Below are positions 1 to 5,360 of a DNA stretch of 5,360 bases, one piece after another. How positions within the stretch are numbered: position 1 is the first letter of the stretch; each line of letters begins with the position of its first letter. The stretch is taken from assembly GCA_002790175.1 (NCBI GenBank), contig PFUQ01000145.1, positions 1 to 5,360 on the forward strand, given 5' to 3'. The position numbers were made by a program, and so were the translations under genes. Source of the stretch: Flavobacteriales bacterium CG_4_9_14_3_um_filter_32_8. Its GTDB lineage: Bacteria; Bacteroidota; Bacteroidia; Flavobacteriales_E; Vicingaceae. The notes below the pieces were generated by a model. It saw only the letters and a program-made list of their open reading frames with translations, was not told where the DNA came from and ran no database searches.

Positions 1-537
1 ACCAGCACTTCTAGCACCTCTAACGTTTAAGTCATTGGTACCATCATCTTTCTCATAAACACCACCAACTGTTGCTGCTATGGATGTAGCTGAACGTCCC
101 GGCATTTTTTTGATATCTTCGGCTGTTACAATTCCTCCTGAAGAAGTCTGATCTTTAGAAATAAGAGGCACTTCGTAATCAATAACCACAAACTCTTCTA
201 GGTTTTCACTTCCTGAAGCAGCTTTAATATCTGGCACAAAAGTGATTTTACCACTATTTACGACCACATCGTTTACTTTTATGGCCTGATAGCCAACATA
301 AGTTGCTTGGATTTCATATTTTCCAGGAGGTAAAGCGGTAAAAGTAAATTTACCGTCAAAATCAGTCATTGTTCCTGTTACTTGAGAACCTCCTTTCATT
401 AAAACAACATTTGCAAAGGGTAATGGTTCTCCATTTCCTTTATCAAGCATTCTTCCTTTTATTGTTCCATTCGATTGAGCAATAGCGAAAGAAAACGCAA
501 ATAACATAGATACTAAAACAGCTAGTTTTCTTAACAT
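1..537 (-). CDS. TonB-dependent receptor-like outer-membrane protein, N-terminal part (runs off left edge)
   Basis: Reading down from the ATG at 537 gives 179 residues open to the window edge. Residues 1-20 (MLRKLAVLVSMLFAFSFAIA) form a Sec signal peptide with likely cleavage before QSNG. Residues 24-105 are a CarboxypepD_reg-like beta-sandwich, with the hallmarks GEPLPFANV, TDFDGKFTF, LPPGKYEI and YVGYQ. From about residue 112 a plug-type segment follows: LEEFVVIDYEVPL, then VTAEDIKKMPGRS, ending in NVRGARS, the usual plug motif before the beta-barrel. In the family such proteins sit in the outer membrane and import ligands with TonB-ExbBD energy; the ligand cannot be told here. The barrel lies outside the window, so a related protein with the same front half but a different C-terminus is not excluded. 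The start is chosen because it directly precedes the signal peptide. The family call is firm; the substrate is unknown. Confidence 0.85.
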   Translation of the reverse strand, partial: MLRKLAVLVSMLFAFSFAIAQSNGTIKGRMLDKGNGEPLPFANVVLMKGGSQVTGTMTDFDGKFTFTALPPGKYEIQATYVGYQAIKVNDVVVNSGKITFVPDIKAASGSENLEEFVVIDYEVPLISKDQTSSGGIVTAEDIKKMPGRSATSIAATVGGVYEKDDGTNDLNVRGARSAG

Positions 538-588
538 ATTAATAAATTTTAATCTATTTTTTTAAAAATTTCGTGCAACAAAGAGGCG

Positions 589-621
589 TAAAGATATATA
601 TTAATAAACTTGTAAACCAAA
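589..621 (-). promoter_or_regulatory. Putative Bacteroidota-type promoter for the TonB-dependent receptor-like gene
   Basis: On the minus strand TTTG (621-618) is followed after 21 nt by TATCTTTA (596-589). This fits the Bacteroidota sigma-factor pattern, TTTG near -33 and TAnnTTTG near -7 with about 17-23 nt between, with one mismatch at the last base of the -7 box. Transcription would start near 583, giving a leader of roughly 45 nt before the ATG at 537. No Shine-Dalgarno sequence is visible; the leader is A/T-rich, as is usual in this phylum. In AT-rich DNA a chance match is possible. Confidence 0.45.
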
Positions 622-720
622 TTATTTTTTATAAAAATGTGAATAGTTTTTAAGATTAAAGTGGTTGACTTTTTAAACGGTTAGTTTTCAAAACAAAACA
701 ATAGTTATTATCAAATAAAA

Positions 721-807
721 GGAAAGAAAAAAAAGATAAATAAAAAATTTAAGATTTACAGAAAAAAAAAGAGATAAGAACAAAAGAAATAGAGATAGGG
801 AAAATAG
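721..807. other. Low-complexity purine-rich intergenic tract
   Basis: About five in six bases on the plus strand are purines, including a run of nine A at 762-770. It fills the part of the 270-nt gap (538-807) just downstream of the small minus-strand lipoprotein gene, so that transcript would enter a U/C-rich 3' region. I find no stable GC-rich hairpin, so a classical intrinsic terminator is not supported. U-runs could still help end transcription (inference). The rest of the gap (622-720) shows nothing recognisable. Confidence 0.4.
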
Positions 808-1116
808 TTAATGACCTCCACCATTTATAGAACCCCCAACAGGTGTATTACCTAAATCATCGCCTCCAACAATATTGTCACCATCGTTGTCATCTTCATT
901 ATCATCCCCACCGACAATAGTTCCACCATCTTCTCCACCATTAGGATTAGTAGGTTCTCCTGTTTTAAAATTAGTAGTAGTAGTAGTATTTATTGAAGAG
1001 CAATTATTATTTAGAGAACAAGGAATGGGCTCTTCTCCTTTATGACAAGAAGCAACAAGTAGTAGGAAAAATACTGCTAAGAAAACTGAGTTATATTTTT
1101 TAAATGCAACAAACAT
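808..1116 (-). CDS. Small acidic, glycine-rich lipoprotein of unknown function
   Basis: From the ATG at 1116 this encodes 102 residues. MFVAFKKYNS followed by a hydrophobic stretch and V21-A22-S23-C24 is a clear type II signal peptide and lipobox, so the mature protein should begin at a lipidated Cys24. The next residues, HKGEE, place a Lys and acidic residues just after the Cys, loosely like the surface-export signals described for Bacteroidota lipoproteins, so surface display is possible (inference). The rest is low-complexity: C33 and C39 could form a disulfide, T44-T48 is a five-threonine run, and the C-terminal 40 residues are Gly/Asp/Asn-rich with IVGGDD twice (67-72 and 82-87), ending in GGGH. 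ExDxDG (74-79) resembles a calcium-binding loop only weakly. An in-frame TTG at 1125 would add three residues but lies within the -7 promoter box, so ATG 1116 is preferred. I recognise no family or function. Confidence 0.75.
   Translation of the reverse strand: MFVAFKKYNSVFLAVFFLLLVASCHKGEEPIPCSLNNNCSSINTTTTTNFKTGEPTNPNGGEDGGTIVGGDDNEDDNDGDNIVGGDDLGNTPVGGSINGGGH
972..986. repeat. Trinucleotide microsatellite (TAG)5 inside the lipoprotein gene
   Basis: Five perfect TAG units on the plus strand read as five ACT codons in the minus-strand gene and make the T44-T48 run. Synonymous Thr codons are not mixed, which fits recent slippage expansion. Changes in unit number would keep the frame and only alter the length of the threonine linker after the N-terminal region. 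Confidence 0.7.
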
Positions 1117-1122
1117 TACCCA

Positions 1123-1130
1123 CAAATGTA
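1123..1130 (-). promoter_or_regulatory. -7 promoter element of the small lipoprotein gene, near-leaderless
   Basis: TACATTTG on the minus strand (1130-1123) is an exact match to the Bacteroidota -7 consensus TAnnTTTG. Only six bases separate it from the ATG at 1116, so transcription starting at the usual distance would begin at or within a few bases of the start codon. No TTTG-like -33 element is found at the expected spacing (about 1148-1157), which lowers confidence. Confidence 0.45.
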
Positions 1131-1233
1131 TTAAAAAAATCTAAATAAAATAATTTTTTTACTAAAAAATCGTAAAATAAGCAGATTTATTGTTTAATTG
1201 CACCAAATATTAACTTATTTTTTATTTCTTATT

Positions 1234-1241
1234 TATCTTTA
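1234..1241 (+). promoter_or_regulatory. -7 promoter element of the lpxK operon, near-leaderless
   Basis: TATCTTTA matches TAnnTTTG except at the last base, and nine bases separate it from the lpxK ATG at 1251. Transcription would begin only a few bases before the start codon. The ten bases TATCTTTACG (1234-1243) are identical to the -7 region of the receptor gene's promoter (596-587, minus strand). No convincing -33 TTTG is seen at the normal spacing. It lies in a 134-nt divergent region shared with the lipoprotein promoter. Confidence 0.45.
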
Positions 1242-1250
1242 CGAAGATAT

Positions 1251-2321
1251 ATGAAAAAAATTCTTAACATTCTTTTATTCCCTTTCTCCCTTTTCTATGG
1301 ATCTATCGTATATTTTAGAAATAAATTATATGATTGGAACATCTTAACCGCTAAAGAGTTTAACTTTCCAGTAATATCTGTTGGAAATTTAGCAATGGGT
1401 GGTGTAGGGAAAACTCCTCATGTAGAGTATTTAATCAATTTATTAAAAAATGATTTTAGAGTTGCTACGCTGAGTAGAGGATACAAAAGAACAACTTCTG
1501 GTTTTTATTTGGCTGATAATCATTCAACTTCAATTGATTTAGGAGATGAGCCTTTGCAGTTTAAAAATAAATTTGAGAACCTTATTGTAGCTGTTGATGA
1601 AAAAAGAGTGAGTGGAATTAATAAATTAAAAGAACTACATCCAGAAATTAATGTGATTCTTTTGGATGATGCTTACCAGCATAGATCCGTAACTCCAGGT
1701 ATTAATATTTTGGTTACCGATTTTAGCAACCTATATATTAATGATACCATAGTTCCTTCTGGAAGACTAAGAGAATGGGCTTTTGGAAGCAAAAGAGCTG
1801 ACATCATTATTGTTTCTAAAACAAGTGCTGTTTTATCTCCAATTGATAAAAGAAGAATTAAAGAAAGTTTAAATCCAGAAGATTATCAAAAAATTTATTT
1901 TTCTTACCTAAAATATGGCGAAATAACACCTTTTACCGAAGCTGCTAAAAATTTAACAGATACAATTGGTAATAATTTTTCAATTTTGTTGTTAACAGGT
2001 ATTGCAAAAGCTGGTCTTTTATTTTACAAACTCTACCATGAATTTAATATCGTAGAACATTTTAAATTTGCTGATCATCACAATTATACTGAATCAGATG
2101 TTATAATTATTAAAGAACGATTTAAAAATTTATTTGGAAATAATAAAATAATAATTACTACCGAAAAAGATATAATGCGATTATCTTTGCCAAAAATAAA
2201 AGACTTAATTCAAGATATTCCCATTTTTTATATTCCGATAGAAATCTGTTTTCATGGAAATGATAAAGTGGAGTTCGATGAGCAAATATTAAAGTATGTT
2301 AAAGCAAATTCAAGAAACTAA
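1251..2321 (+). CDS. lpxK: Tetraacyldisaccharide 4'-kinase LpxK
   Basis: LpxK uses ATP to phosphorylate the 4' position of the tetraacyl-disaccharide 1-phosphate, giving lipid IVA in the Raetz lipid A pathway, at the cytoplasmic face of the inner membrane. The 356 residues are a normal full length. Residues 1-22 are hydrophobic, fitting the N-terminal membrane-associated helix of the family. The P-loop is GNLAMGGVGKTP (45-56, with K54 and T55). Further family motifs are LSRGY (74-78), GDEP (98-101), DDAYQHR (139-145, usual form DDAFQHR), PSGRLRE (169-175), LLTGIAK (247-253; the family more often has GIAN), FADHHNY (273-279) and TTEKDIMRL (303-311). The ATG at 1251 precedes the conserved N-terminal helix and directly follows the promoter box. 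The last 26 nt overlap the PNP gene in another frame. The call is firm; it also implies an LPS-bearing, diderm cell. Confidence 0.97.
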   Translation: MKKILNILLFPFSLFYGSIVYFRNKLYDWNILTAKEFNFPVISVGNLAMGGVGKTPHVEYLINLLKNDFRVATLSRGYKRTTSGFYLADNHSTSIDLGDEPLQFKNKFENLIVAVDEKRVSGINKLKELHPEINVILLDDAYQHRSVTPGINILVTDFSNLYINDTIVPSGRLREWAFGSKRADIIIVSKTSAVLSPIDKRRIKESLNPEDYQKIYFSYLKYGEITPFTEAAKNLTDTIGNNFSILLLTGIAKAGLLFYKLYHEFNIVEHFKFADHHNYTESDVIIIKERFKNLFGNNKIIITTEKDIMRLSLPKIKDLIQDIPIFYIPIEICFHGNDKVEFDEQILKYVKANSRN

Positions 2322-3132
2322 AACTTTCCTAGAAAGTAAAACAAAAATCCATCCTTTTGCAGGTATCGTTTTAGGTACAGGGTTAGGAAATCTATCGTCT
2401 GAAATAAAAATAGAAACAGCTATTCCTTATGAAGATATTCCACATTTTCCAGTTTCTACTGTTGAGGGACATCATGGTCAATTAATTTTTGGGACTATCA
2501 ATGATGTGCCAATAGTTGCGATGCAAGGAAGGTTTCATTATTACGAAGGCTATTCACTAAAAGAATGTACTTTTCCAATAAGGGTGATGAAAGCATTGGG
2601 TATTGCTAATTTATTTTTAAGTAATGCCAGTGGAGGTGTAAATAGTAATTTTAATATTGGTGACATCATGTTAATTACTGATCATATTAATTTATTACCA
2701 GACAATCCTTTAAGAGGAAAAAATATAAATGAATTAGGACCACGATTTCCTGATATGAGTGAACCTTACAGCAAAGAGTTAAATGATTTAGTTATCAATA
2801 TTGCCAACCAAAATAACATTCAACTTCAACAAGGTGTTTACGCTATTTTATCTGGACCAACCTTTGAAACTCCTGCTGAATACAGATACATGAAAATTAT
2901 TGGTGCTGATACCGTTGGCATGAGTACAGTTCCAGAAGTTATTGTTGCTCGTCACATGAATATTCCATGTATGGCAATGTCAATTATTACAGATTTAGGA
3001 GTTGATGGTAAAATTGTTGAAATTAGCCATGAGGAAGTTCAAAAAGTTGCTAAAGCTGCTGAACCCAAAATGACTTTAATTATCAAAGAATTGTTGGCCC
3101 AAATCTACACTACAGAATCTATCTTAAAATAA
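2296..3132 (+). CDS. punA: Purine nucleoside phosphorylase, trimeric PNP/MTAP family
   Basis: This cytosolic salvage enzyme splits purine nucleosides with phosphate into the free base and (deoxy)ribose 1-phosphate. The 278 residues are normal for the trimeric class. Motifs in order: LGTGLG (26-31, phosphate loop), EGHHG (57-61), QGRFHYYEGY (77-86, R79 and H81 at the phosphate site), LSNASGGVN (108-116), DHINLLPDNPL (129-139), GPRFPDMSEPYS (148-159), SGPTFETPAEYR (186-197, E191 at the base site), GADTVGMSTVPEVIVARH (203-220) and H245 in ISHEEV. One residue is notable: the position equal to human Asn243 (SLITN) is Asp233 here (SIITD). This residue contacts the purine, so base preference may be broader than hypoxanthine and guanine (inference). 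The ATG at 2296 lies inside lpxK; no later ATG occurs before the phosphate loop, so this start is favoured and suggests translational coupling. Two tandem stops (TAATAA) end it. Confidence 0.95.
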   Translation: MLKQIQETKTFLESKTKIHPFAGIVLGTGLGNLSSEIKIETAIPYEDIPHFPVSTVEGHHGQLIFGTINDVPIVAMQGRFHYYEGYSLKECTFPIRVMKALGIANLFLSNASGGVNSNFNIGDIMLITDHINLLPDNPLRGKNINELGPRFPDMSEPYSKELNDLVINIANQNNIQLQQGVYAILSGPTFETPAEYRYMKIIGADTVGMSTVPEVIVARHMNIPCMAMSIITDLGVDGKIVEISHEEVQKVAKAAEPKMTLIIKELLAQIYTTESILK

Positions 3133-3150
3133 TAACCTAGCGAATTAATT

Positions 3151-4272
3151 ATGAGAAATTTTATTTTATTCATCACCTTTTCCTTTTTAATATTTTCTTG
3201 TGGAGAAAAACAACCGACAGGAAATGTTTCTATTTCTGGGAAAATTACAAACTTATTCGATGGAAGTTCCATTTATCTAGATTACTTAACTCCTCAGCAA
3301 ATTATCACCAAAGATTCAGCAAAAGTTGATGAAGATGGTAATTATAGTTTTACTTATCCAATCGACAATTTAGGCTATTATCGGTTGAGAATAAACAATC
3401 AAAATTTTATCAATCTCGTTTTAACTGTAGGAGAAAAACCCATCATTAATGGTGATGGAAATAATTTAATGGATACCTACTCTGTAGAAGGTTCACCAGA
3501 ATCGAGTAGATTAAGAGCATTTAATATAGCTTATAAAAATAATGCATTGATTCAAGATTCGCTTGGTCGGGTTTATCAGGCAAATCCTAATGACCAAAAT
3601 TTATTTGTCGATTTACAAAAAGCAAAATTTACTTCAATCGACAAAATGAATACTATTTTTATCAATTTAATTAACGAAAACCCAGCTTCATTAGTTAGCT
3701 TGGCTGCTATTCAGCAACTCGACCCTCAACAATATAGTGAATTATTTAAAAAAGTAGATGAGGCATTGGTAAAAACAATAAATAACGAACCTTGGTTTAT
3801 CGATTTTCATAATAGAGTAGCAAAAATGATGAACTTAAAAGAGGGTGCTAAAGCACCAGATTTCACTTTAAATAATGCCGATGGAAAACCTATTTCTCTT
3901 TCTTCATTAAAAGGAAAAGTGGTGTTAATCGATTTTTGGGCATCTTGGTGCAGACCTTGCCGTGCAGAAAATCCCAATGTGGTAAAAGCTTACAACAAAT
4001 ACAATAAAAAAGGCTTTGATGTTTTGAGTGTTTCTTTAGATGGCATGCCGCAACAACAAAATGCAAAACAAGATTGGTTAACAGCCATTGCAAAAGATGG
4101 TTTGATCTGGAAAAATCATGTGAGCGATTTAAAAGGATGGAGTTCTGAAGTTGTTCCTCTCTATGGTGTTGAAGGAATTCCATTTACTGTTTTGATTGAT
4201 AAAGAAGGTAATATTGTTGGAACAAACCTCAGAGGAGAAGTTTTAGAAAATAAATTAGCTGAAATTTTATAA
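3151..4272 (+). CDS. Lipoprotein with DUF4369 domain and TlpA-like thioredoxin domain
   Basis: A 373-residue envelope thiol-disulfide protein. Residues 1-16 are a hydrophobic signal, and the lipobox I14-F15-S16-C17 predicts lipid attachment at Cys17, so it is tethered in the periplasm (inner or outer membrane not decidable). Residues about 26-115 fit the DUF4369 beta-rich domain often found before thioredoxin domains in Bacteroidota (ISGKITN, SIYLDYL, DSAKVDEDGNYSF). A helical linker follows (about 118-225). The AhpC/TSA-TlpA thioredoxin fold begins at GAKAPDFTL (232-240), with the active site WASWCRPC (263-270, redox Cys267 and Cys270) and the cis-proline P344 in GIPFTVLID. Relatives act as disulfide reductants, for example in cytochrome c maturation, but the client protein is unknown. 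It lies between two nucleoside-salvage genes in the same operon, which says little about its role. The ATG at 3151 is fixed by the signal peptide. Confidence 0.92.
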   Translation: MRNFILFITFSFLIFSCGEKQPTGNVSISGKITNLFDGSSIYLDYLTPQQIITKDSAKVDEDGNYSFTYPIDNLGYYRLRINNQNFINLVLTVGEKPIINGDGNNLMDTYSVEGSPESSRLRAFNIAYKNNALIQDSLGRVYQANPNDQNLFVDLQKAKFTSIDKMNTIFINLINENPASLVSLAAIQQLDPQQYSELFKKVDEALVKTINNEPWFIDFHNRVAKMMNLKEGAKAPDFTLNNADGKPISLSSLKGKVVLIDFWASWCRPCRAENPNVVKAYNKYNKKGFDVLSVSLDGMPQQQNAKQDWLTAIAKDGLIWKNHVSDLKGWSSEVVPLYGVEGIPFTVLIDKEGNIVGTNLRGEVLENKLAEIL

Positions 4273-4279
4273 CTTTATT

Positions 4280-4891
4280 ATGGTAATAATAGGAATTGCA
4301 GGTGGAACAGGCTCTGGTAAAACTACAGTTGTAACAAAAATTGCAAAAAGTTTACCACAAGAAAATATTACTATTTTACCTCAAGATGCTTATTACCGAA
4401 ATAATTCAGAACTTTCTTTTGACGAACGAACCAAAATTAATTACGACCACCCCAATTCTATTGATTTTGATTTGTTATTAAGTCACATACACCATTTAAA
4501 AAAGGGAAAATCAATTGAACAACCAATTTATTCCTACATCACTCATTCTCGCTCTGATGATTATAAAGTGGTACACGCTAAAGAAATATTAATTGTTGAA
4601 GGAATTTTAGTATTTACCAATGAGTTATTAAGAAATCTTTGTGATATAAAAATATTTGTACATACCGATGCTGATGACCGCTTGATAAGAAGAATTAGAC
4701 GTGATATCACAGAAAGAGGTCGAGATGTTGCAGAAGTTTTAAATCGTTACGAAAAAACCCTAAAACCAATGCACAATCAATTTATTGAACCTACCATGAA
4801 ATATGCCGACATGATTGTTCCAGTTGGTGGTGAAAACAAGGTTGCCATTGACGTTCTAGTCTCTATGATAAAAGAAAAAATTGGAAATTAA
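4280..4891 (+). CDS. udk: Uridine kinase (uridine/cytidine kinase)
   Basis: This enzyme phosphorylates uridine and cytidine to UMP and CMP in cytosolic pyrimidine salvage, using a nucleoside triphosphate as donor. The 203 residues match the family's usual length of about 200-215. Visible motifs are the P-loop GGTGSGKT (8-15), QDAYYR (35-40, with the acidic residue of the active site), NYDHPNSIDFDLL (54-66), the substrate-binding stretch PIYSYITHSR (82-91), LIVEGILVF (104-112), FVHTDADDRLIRRIRRD (126-142), ERGRD (145-149) and the C-terminal LKPMHNQFIEPTMKYAD (161-177). All expected motifs are present, so it should be active. The ATG at 4280 places the P-loop at the usual position near the N-terminus and leaves only 7 nt after the preceding gene. 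With the PNP upstream, the operon covers both purine and pyrimidine nucleoside salvage. Confidence 0.97.
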   Translation: MVIIGIAGGTGSGKTTVVTKIAKSLPQENITILPQDAYYRNNSELSFDERTKINYDHPNSIDFDLLLSHIHHLKKGKSIEQPIYSYITHSRSDDYKVVHAKEILIVEGILVFTNELLRNLCDIKIFVHTDADDRLIRRIRRDITERGRDVAEVLNRYEKTLKPMHNQFIEPTMKYADMIVPVGGENKVAIDVLVSMIKEKIGN

Positions 4892-4894
4892 ATC

Positions 4895-5360
4895 ATGAGA
4901 TTATTACTAATTATCTTATTTTTTTCTTGTACTTCTCTCCTTTTTTCACAAAATGAAAAAGCTTACTTTCAACAACAAGTCAACTACAACATCGTAGTAA
5001 AATTGGATGACAAAAATCATGAATTAACAGCTTTTGAAAAGATAACTTACACCAATAATTCTTCAAAATCATTAACTTTCTTGTATTTTCATTTATGGCC
5101 CAATGCCTACAAAAAATACAATTCGGCATTAGGAAAACAACAATTAGAAGACCGCAACACGAAGCTCTATTATGCTCCTGATAGCATTCTTGGTTTTATT
5201 GATGGTTTGGAATTTAAAGTTGGTGACGAAAAATTACAGTGGGAATATGCTCCATACAATGAAGACATCTGTATTCTTCATTTACTAGACCCTCTTAAAT
5301 CCGGAGAAAGTATTGAAATCACAACTCCATTCCACATTAAAATTCCTAAAGGTATTTTTT
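4895..5360 (+). CDS. M1-family metallopeptidase, N-terminal part (runs off right edge)
   Basis: The ATG at 4895, three bases after the udk stop, opens a frame of 155 codons that continues beyond the window. Residues 1-18 (MRLLLIILFFSCTSLLFS) are a signal peptide, with likely cleavage near the FSQ at 17-19. The mature start, YFQQQVNYNIVVKLDD (24-39), then LTAFEKITYTNNSSKSL (44-60) and LTFLYFHLWPNAYK (60-73), matches the N-terminal beta domain of aminopeptidase N-like M1 zinc peptidases common in Bacteroidota. The catalytic domain with HExxH plus the distant Glu lies outside the window, so activity cannot be judged. The exported location suggests peptide degradation in the periplasm or outside the cell (inference). 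FFSC at 9-12 is too close to the N-terminus to be a convincing lipobox. The last visible codon is for F155. Confidence 0.88.
   Translation, partial: MRLLLIILFFSCTSLLFSQNEKAYFQQQVNYNIVVKLDDKNHELTAFEKITYTNNSSKSLTFLYFHLWPNAYKKYNSALGKQQLEDRNTKLYYAPDSILGFIDGLEFKVGDEKLQWEYAPYNEDICILHLLDPLKSGESIEITTPFHIKIPKGIF

Larger units (their letters stand above)
1251..5360 (+). other. Predicted five-gene operon: lpxK, PNP, thioredoxin lipoprotein, udk, M1 peptidase
   Basis: Five genes in one direction are joined by a 26-nt overlap (2296-2321) and gaps of 18, 7 and 3 nt. None of the junctions has room for a promoter or terminator, and I see no hairpin between them. The simplest reading is one transcript from the promoter before 1251, continuing past the right edge. 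As I recall, lpxK next to a purine nucleoside phosphorylase gene recurs in Bacteroidota genomes; the later members may be more lineage-specific. Confidence 0.7.

Noticed and set aside
1117..1125. TTG at 1125 as start of the small lipoprotein
   Set aside because: The TTG is part of the TACATTTG promoter box, and ATG 1116 gives a normal lipoprotein signal peptide without the extra three residues.
1176..1191. Possible hairpin AATAA/TTATT with a six-base loop in the divergent region
   Set aside because: The stem is five A-U pairs only and lies in AT-rich DNA, so it is expected by chance; it is neither a terminator nor a clear operator.
1198..1200. TTG as a -33 element for lpxK
   Set aside because: It is 33 nt before the -7 box, well beyond the usual 17-23 nt spacing.
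3890..4183. A 97-codon open frame on the minus strand
   Set aside because: It lies wholly inside the conserved thioredoxin domain of the plus-strand lipoprotein gene, has no recognisable motif, and is best read as an antisense shadow.
4919..4930. FFSC as a lipobox in the M1 peptidase
   Set aside because: The Cys is at residue 12, the hydrophobic stretch continues past it, and a signal peptidase I-type FSQ end follows; a non-lipidated secreted protein is more likely.
1..5360. Mobile element, CRISPR array, tRNA/rRNA, toxin-antitoxin or defence system
   Set aside because: I saw no terminal inverted repeats, transposase or integrase motifs, spaced direct repeats, cloverleaf-type structures or paired small toxin-like genes; base composition looks even across the genes.

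Overview
The window looks like chromosomal DNA from a member of the Bacteroidota, most likely a Flavobacteriales-type bacterium. The signs are: low GC (roughly 30% by eye), many AAA/TTA codons, no Shine-Dalgarno sequences before the starts, promoter -7 elements of the Bacteroidota type (TAnnTTTG-like), and proteins typical of the phylum: a CarboxypepD_reg-like/plug outer-membrane protein, a DUF4369-thioredoxin lipoprotein, and a periplasmic M1 metallopeptidase. The genus cannot be fixed from the sequence.

Left part (1-1116), minus strand. The 5' end of a TonB-dependent-receptor-like gene starts at 537 and runs off the window's left edge. It has a plausible two-part promoter at 589-621. Upstream of it lies an AT-rich gap with a purine-rich stretch on the plus strand (721-807). 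Then comes a small gene (1116-808) for a 102-residue acidic, glycine-rich lipoprotein of unknown function. Its -7 element sits so close to the ATG that the mRNA is probably leaderless or nearly so.

Right part (1251-5360), plus strand. Five tightly packed genes probably form one operon: lpxK (lipid A 4'-kinase), a trimeric-type purine nucleoside phosphorylase, a DUF4369 plus TlpA/thioredoxin lipoprotein, udk (uridine kinase), and the start of an M1-family metallopeptidase that runs off the right edge. The junctions are a 26-nt overlap and gaps of 18, 7 and 3 nt. The promoter before lpxK also leaves only a few bases of leader. The group combines envelope building (LpxK, the thioredoxin lipoprotein, the secreted peptidase) with nucleoside salvage (PNP, Udk). 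This looks like housekeeping co-transcription and not one dedicated pathway.

I see no mobile element, CRISPR array, RNA gene or defence system, and no clear undescribed system. The points most worth a second look are the Asp in place of Asn at the purine-specificity position of the PNP, the two divergent near-leaderless promoters, and the small repeat-bearing lipoprotein.
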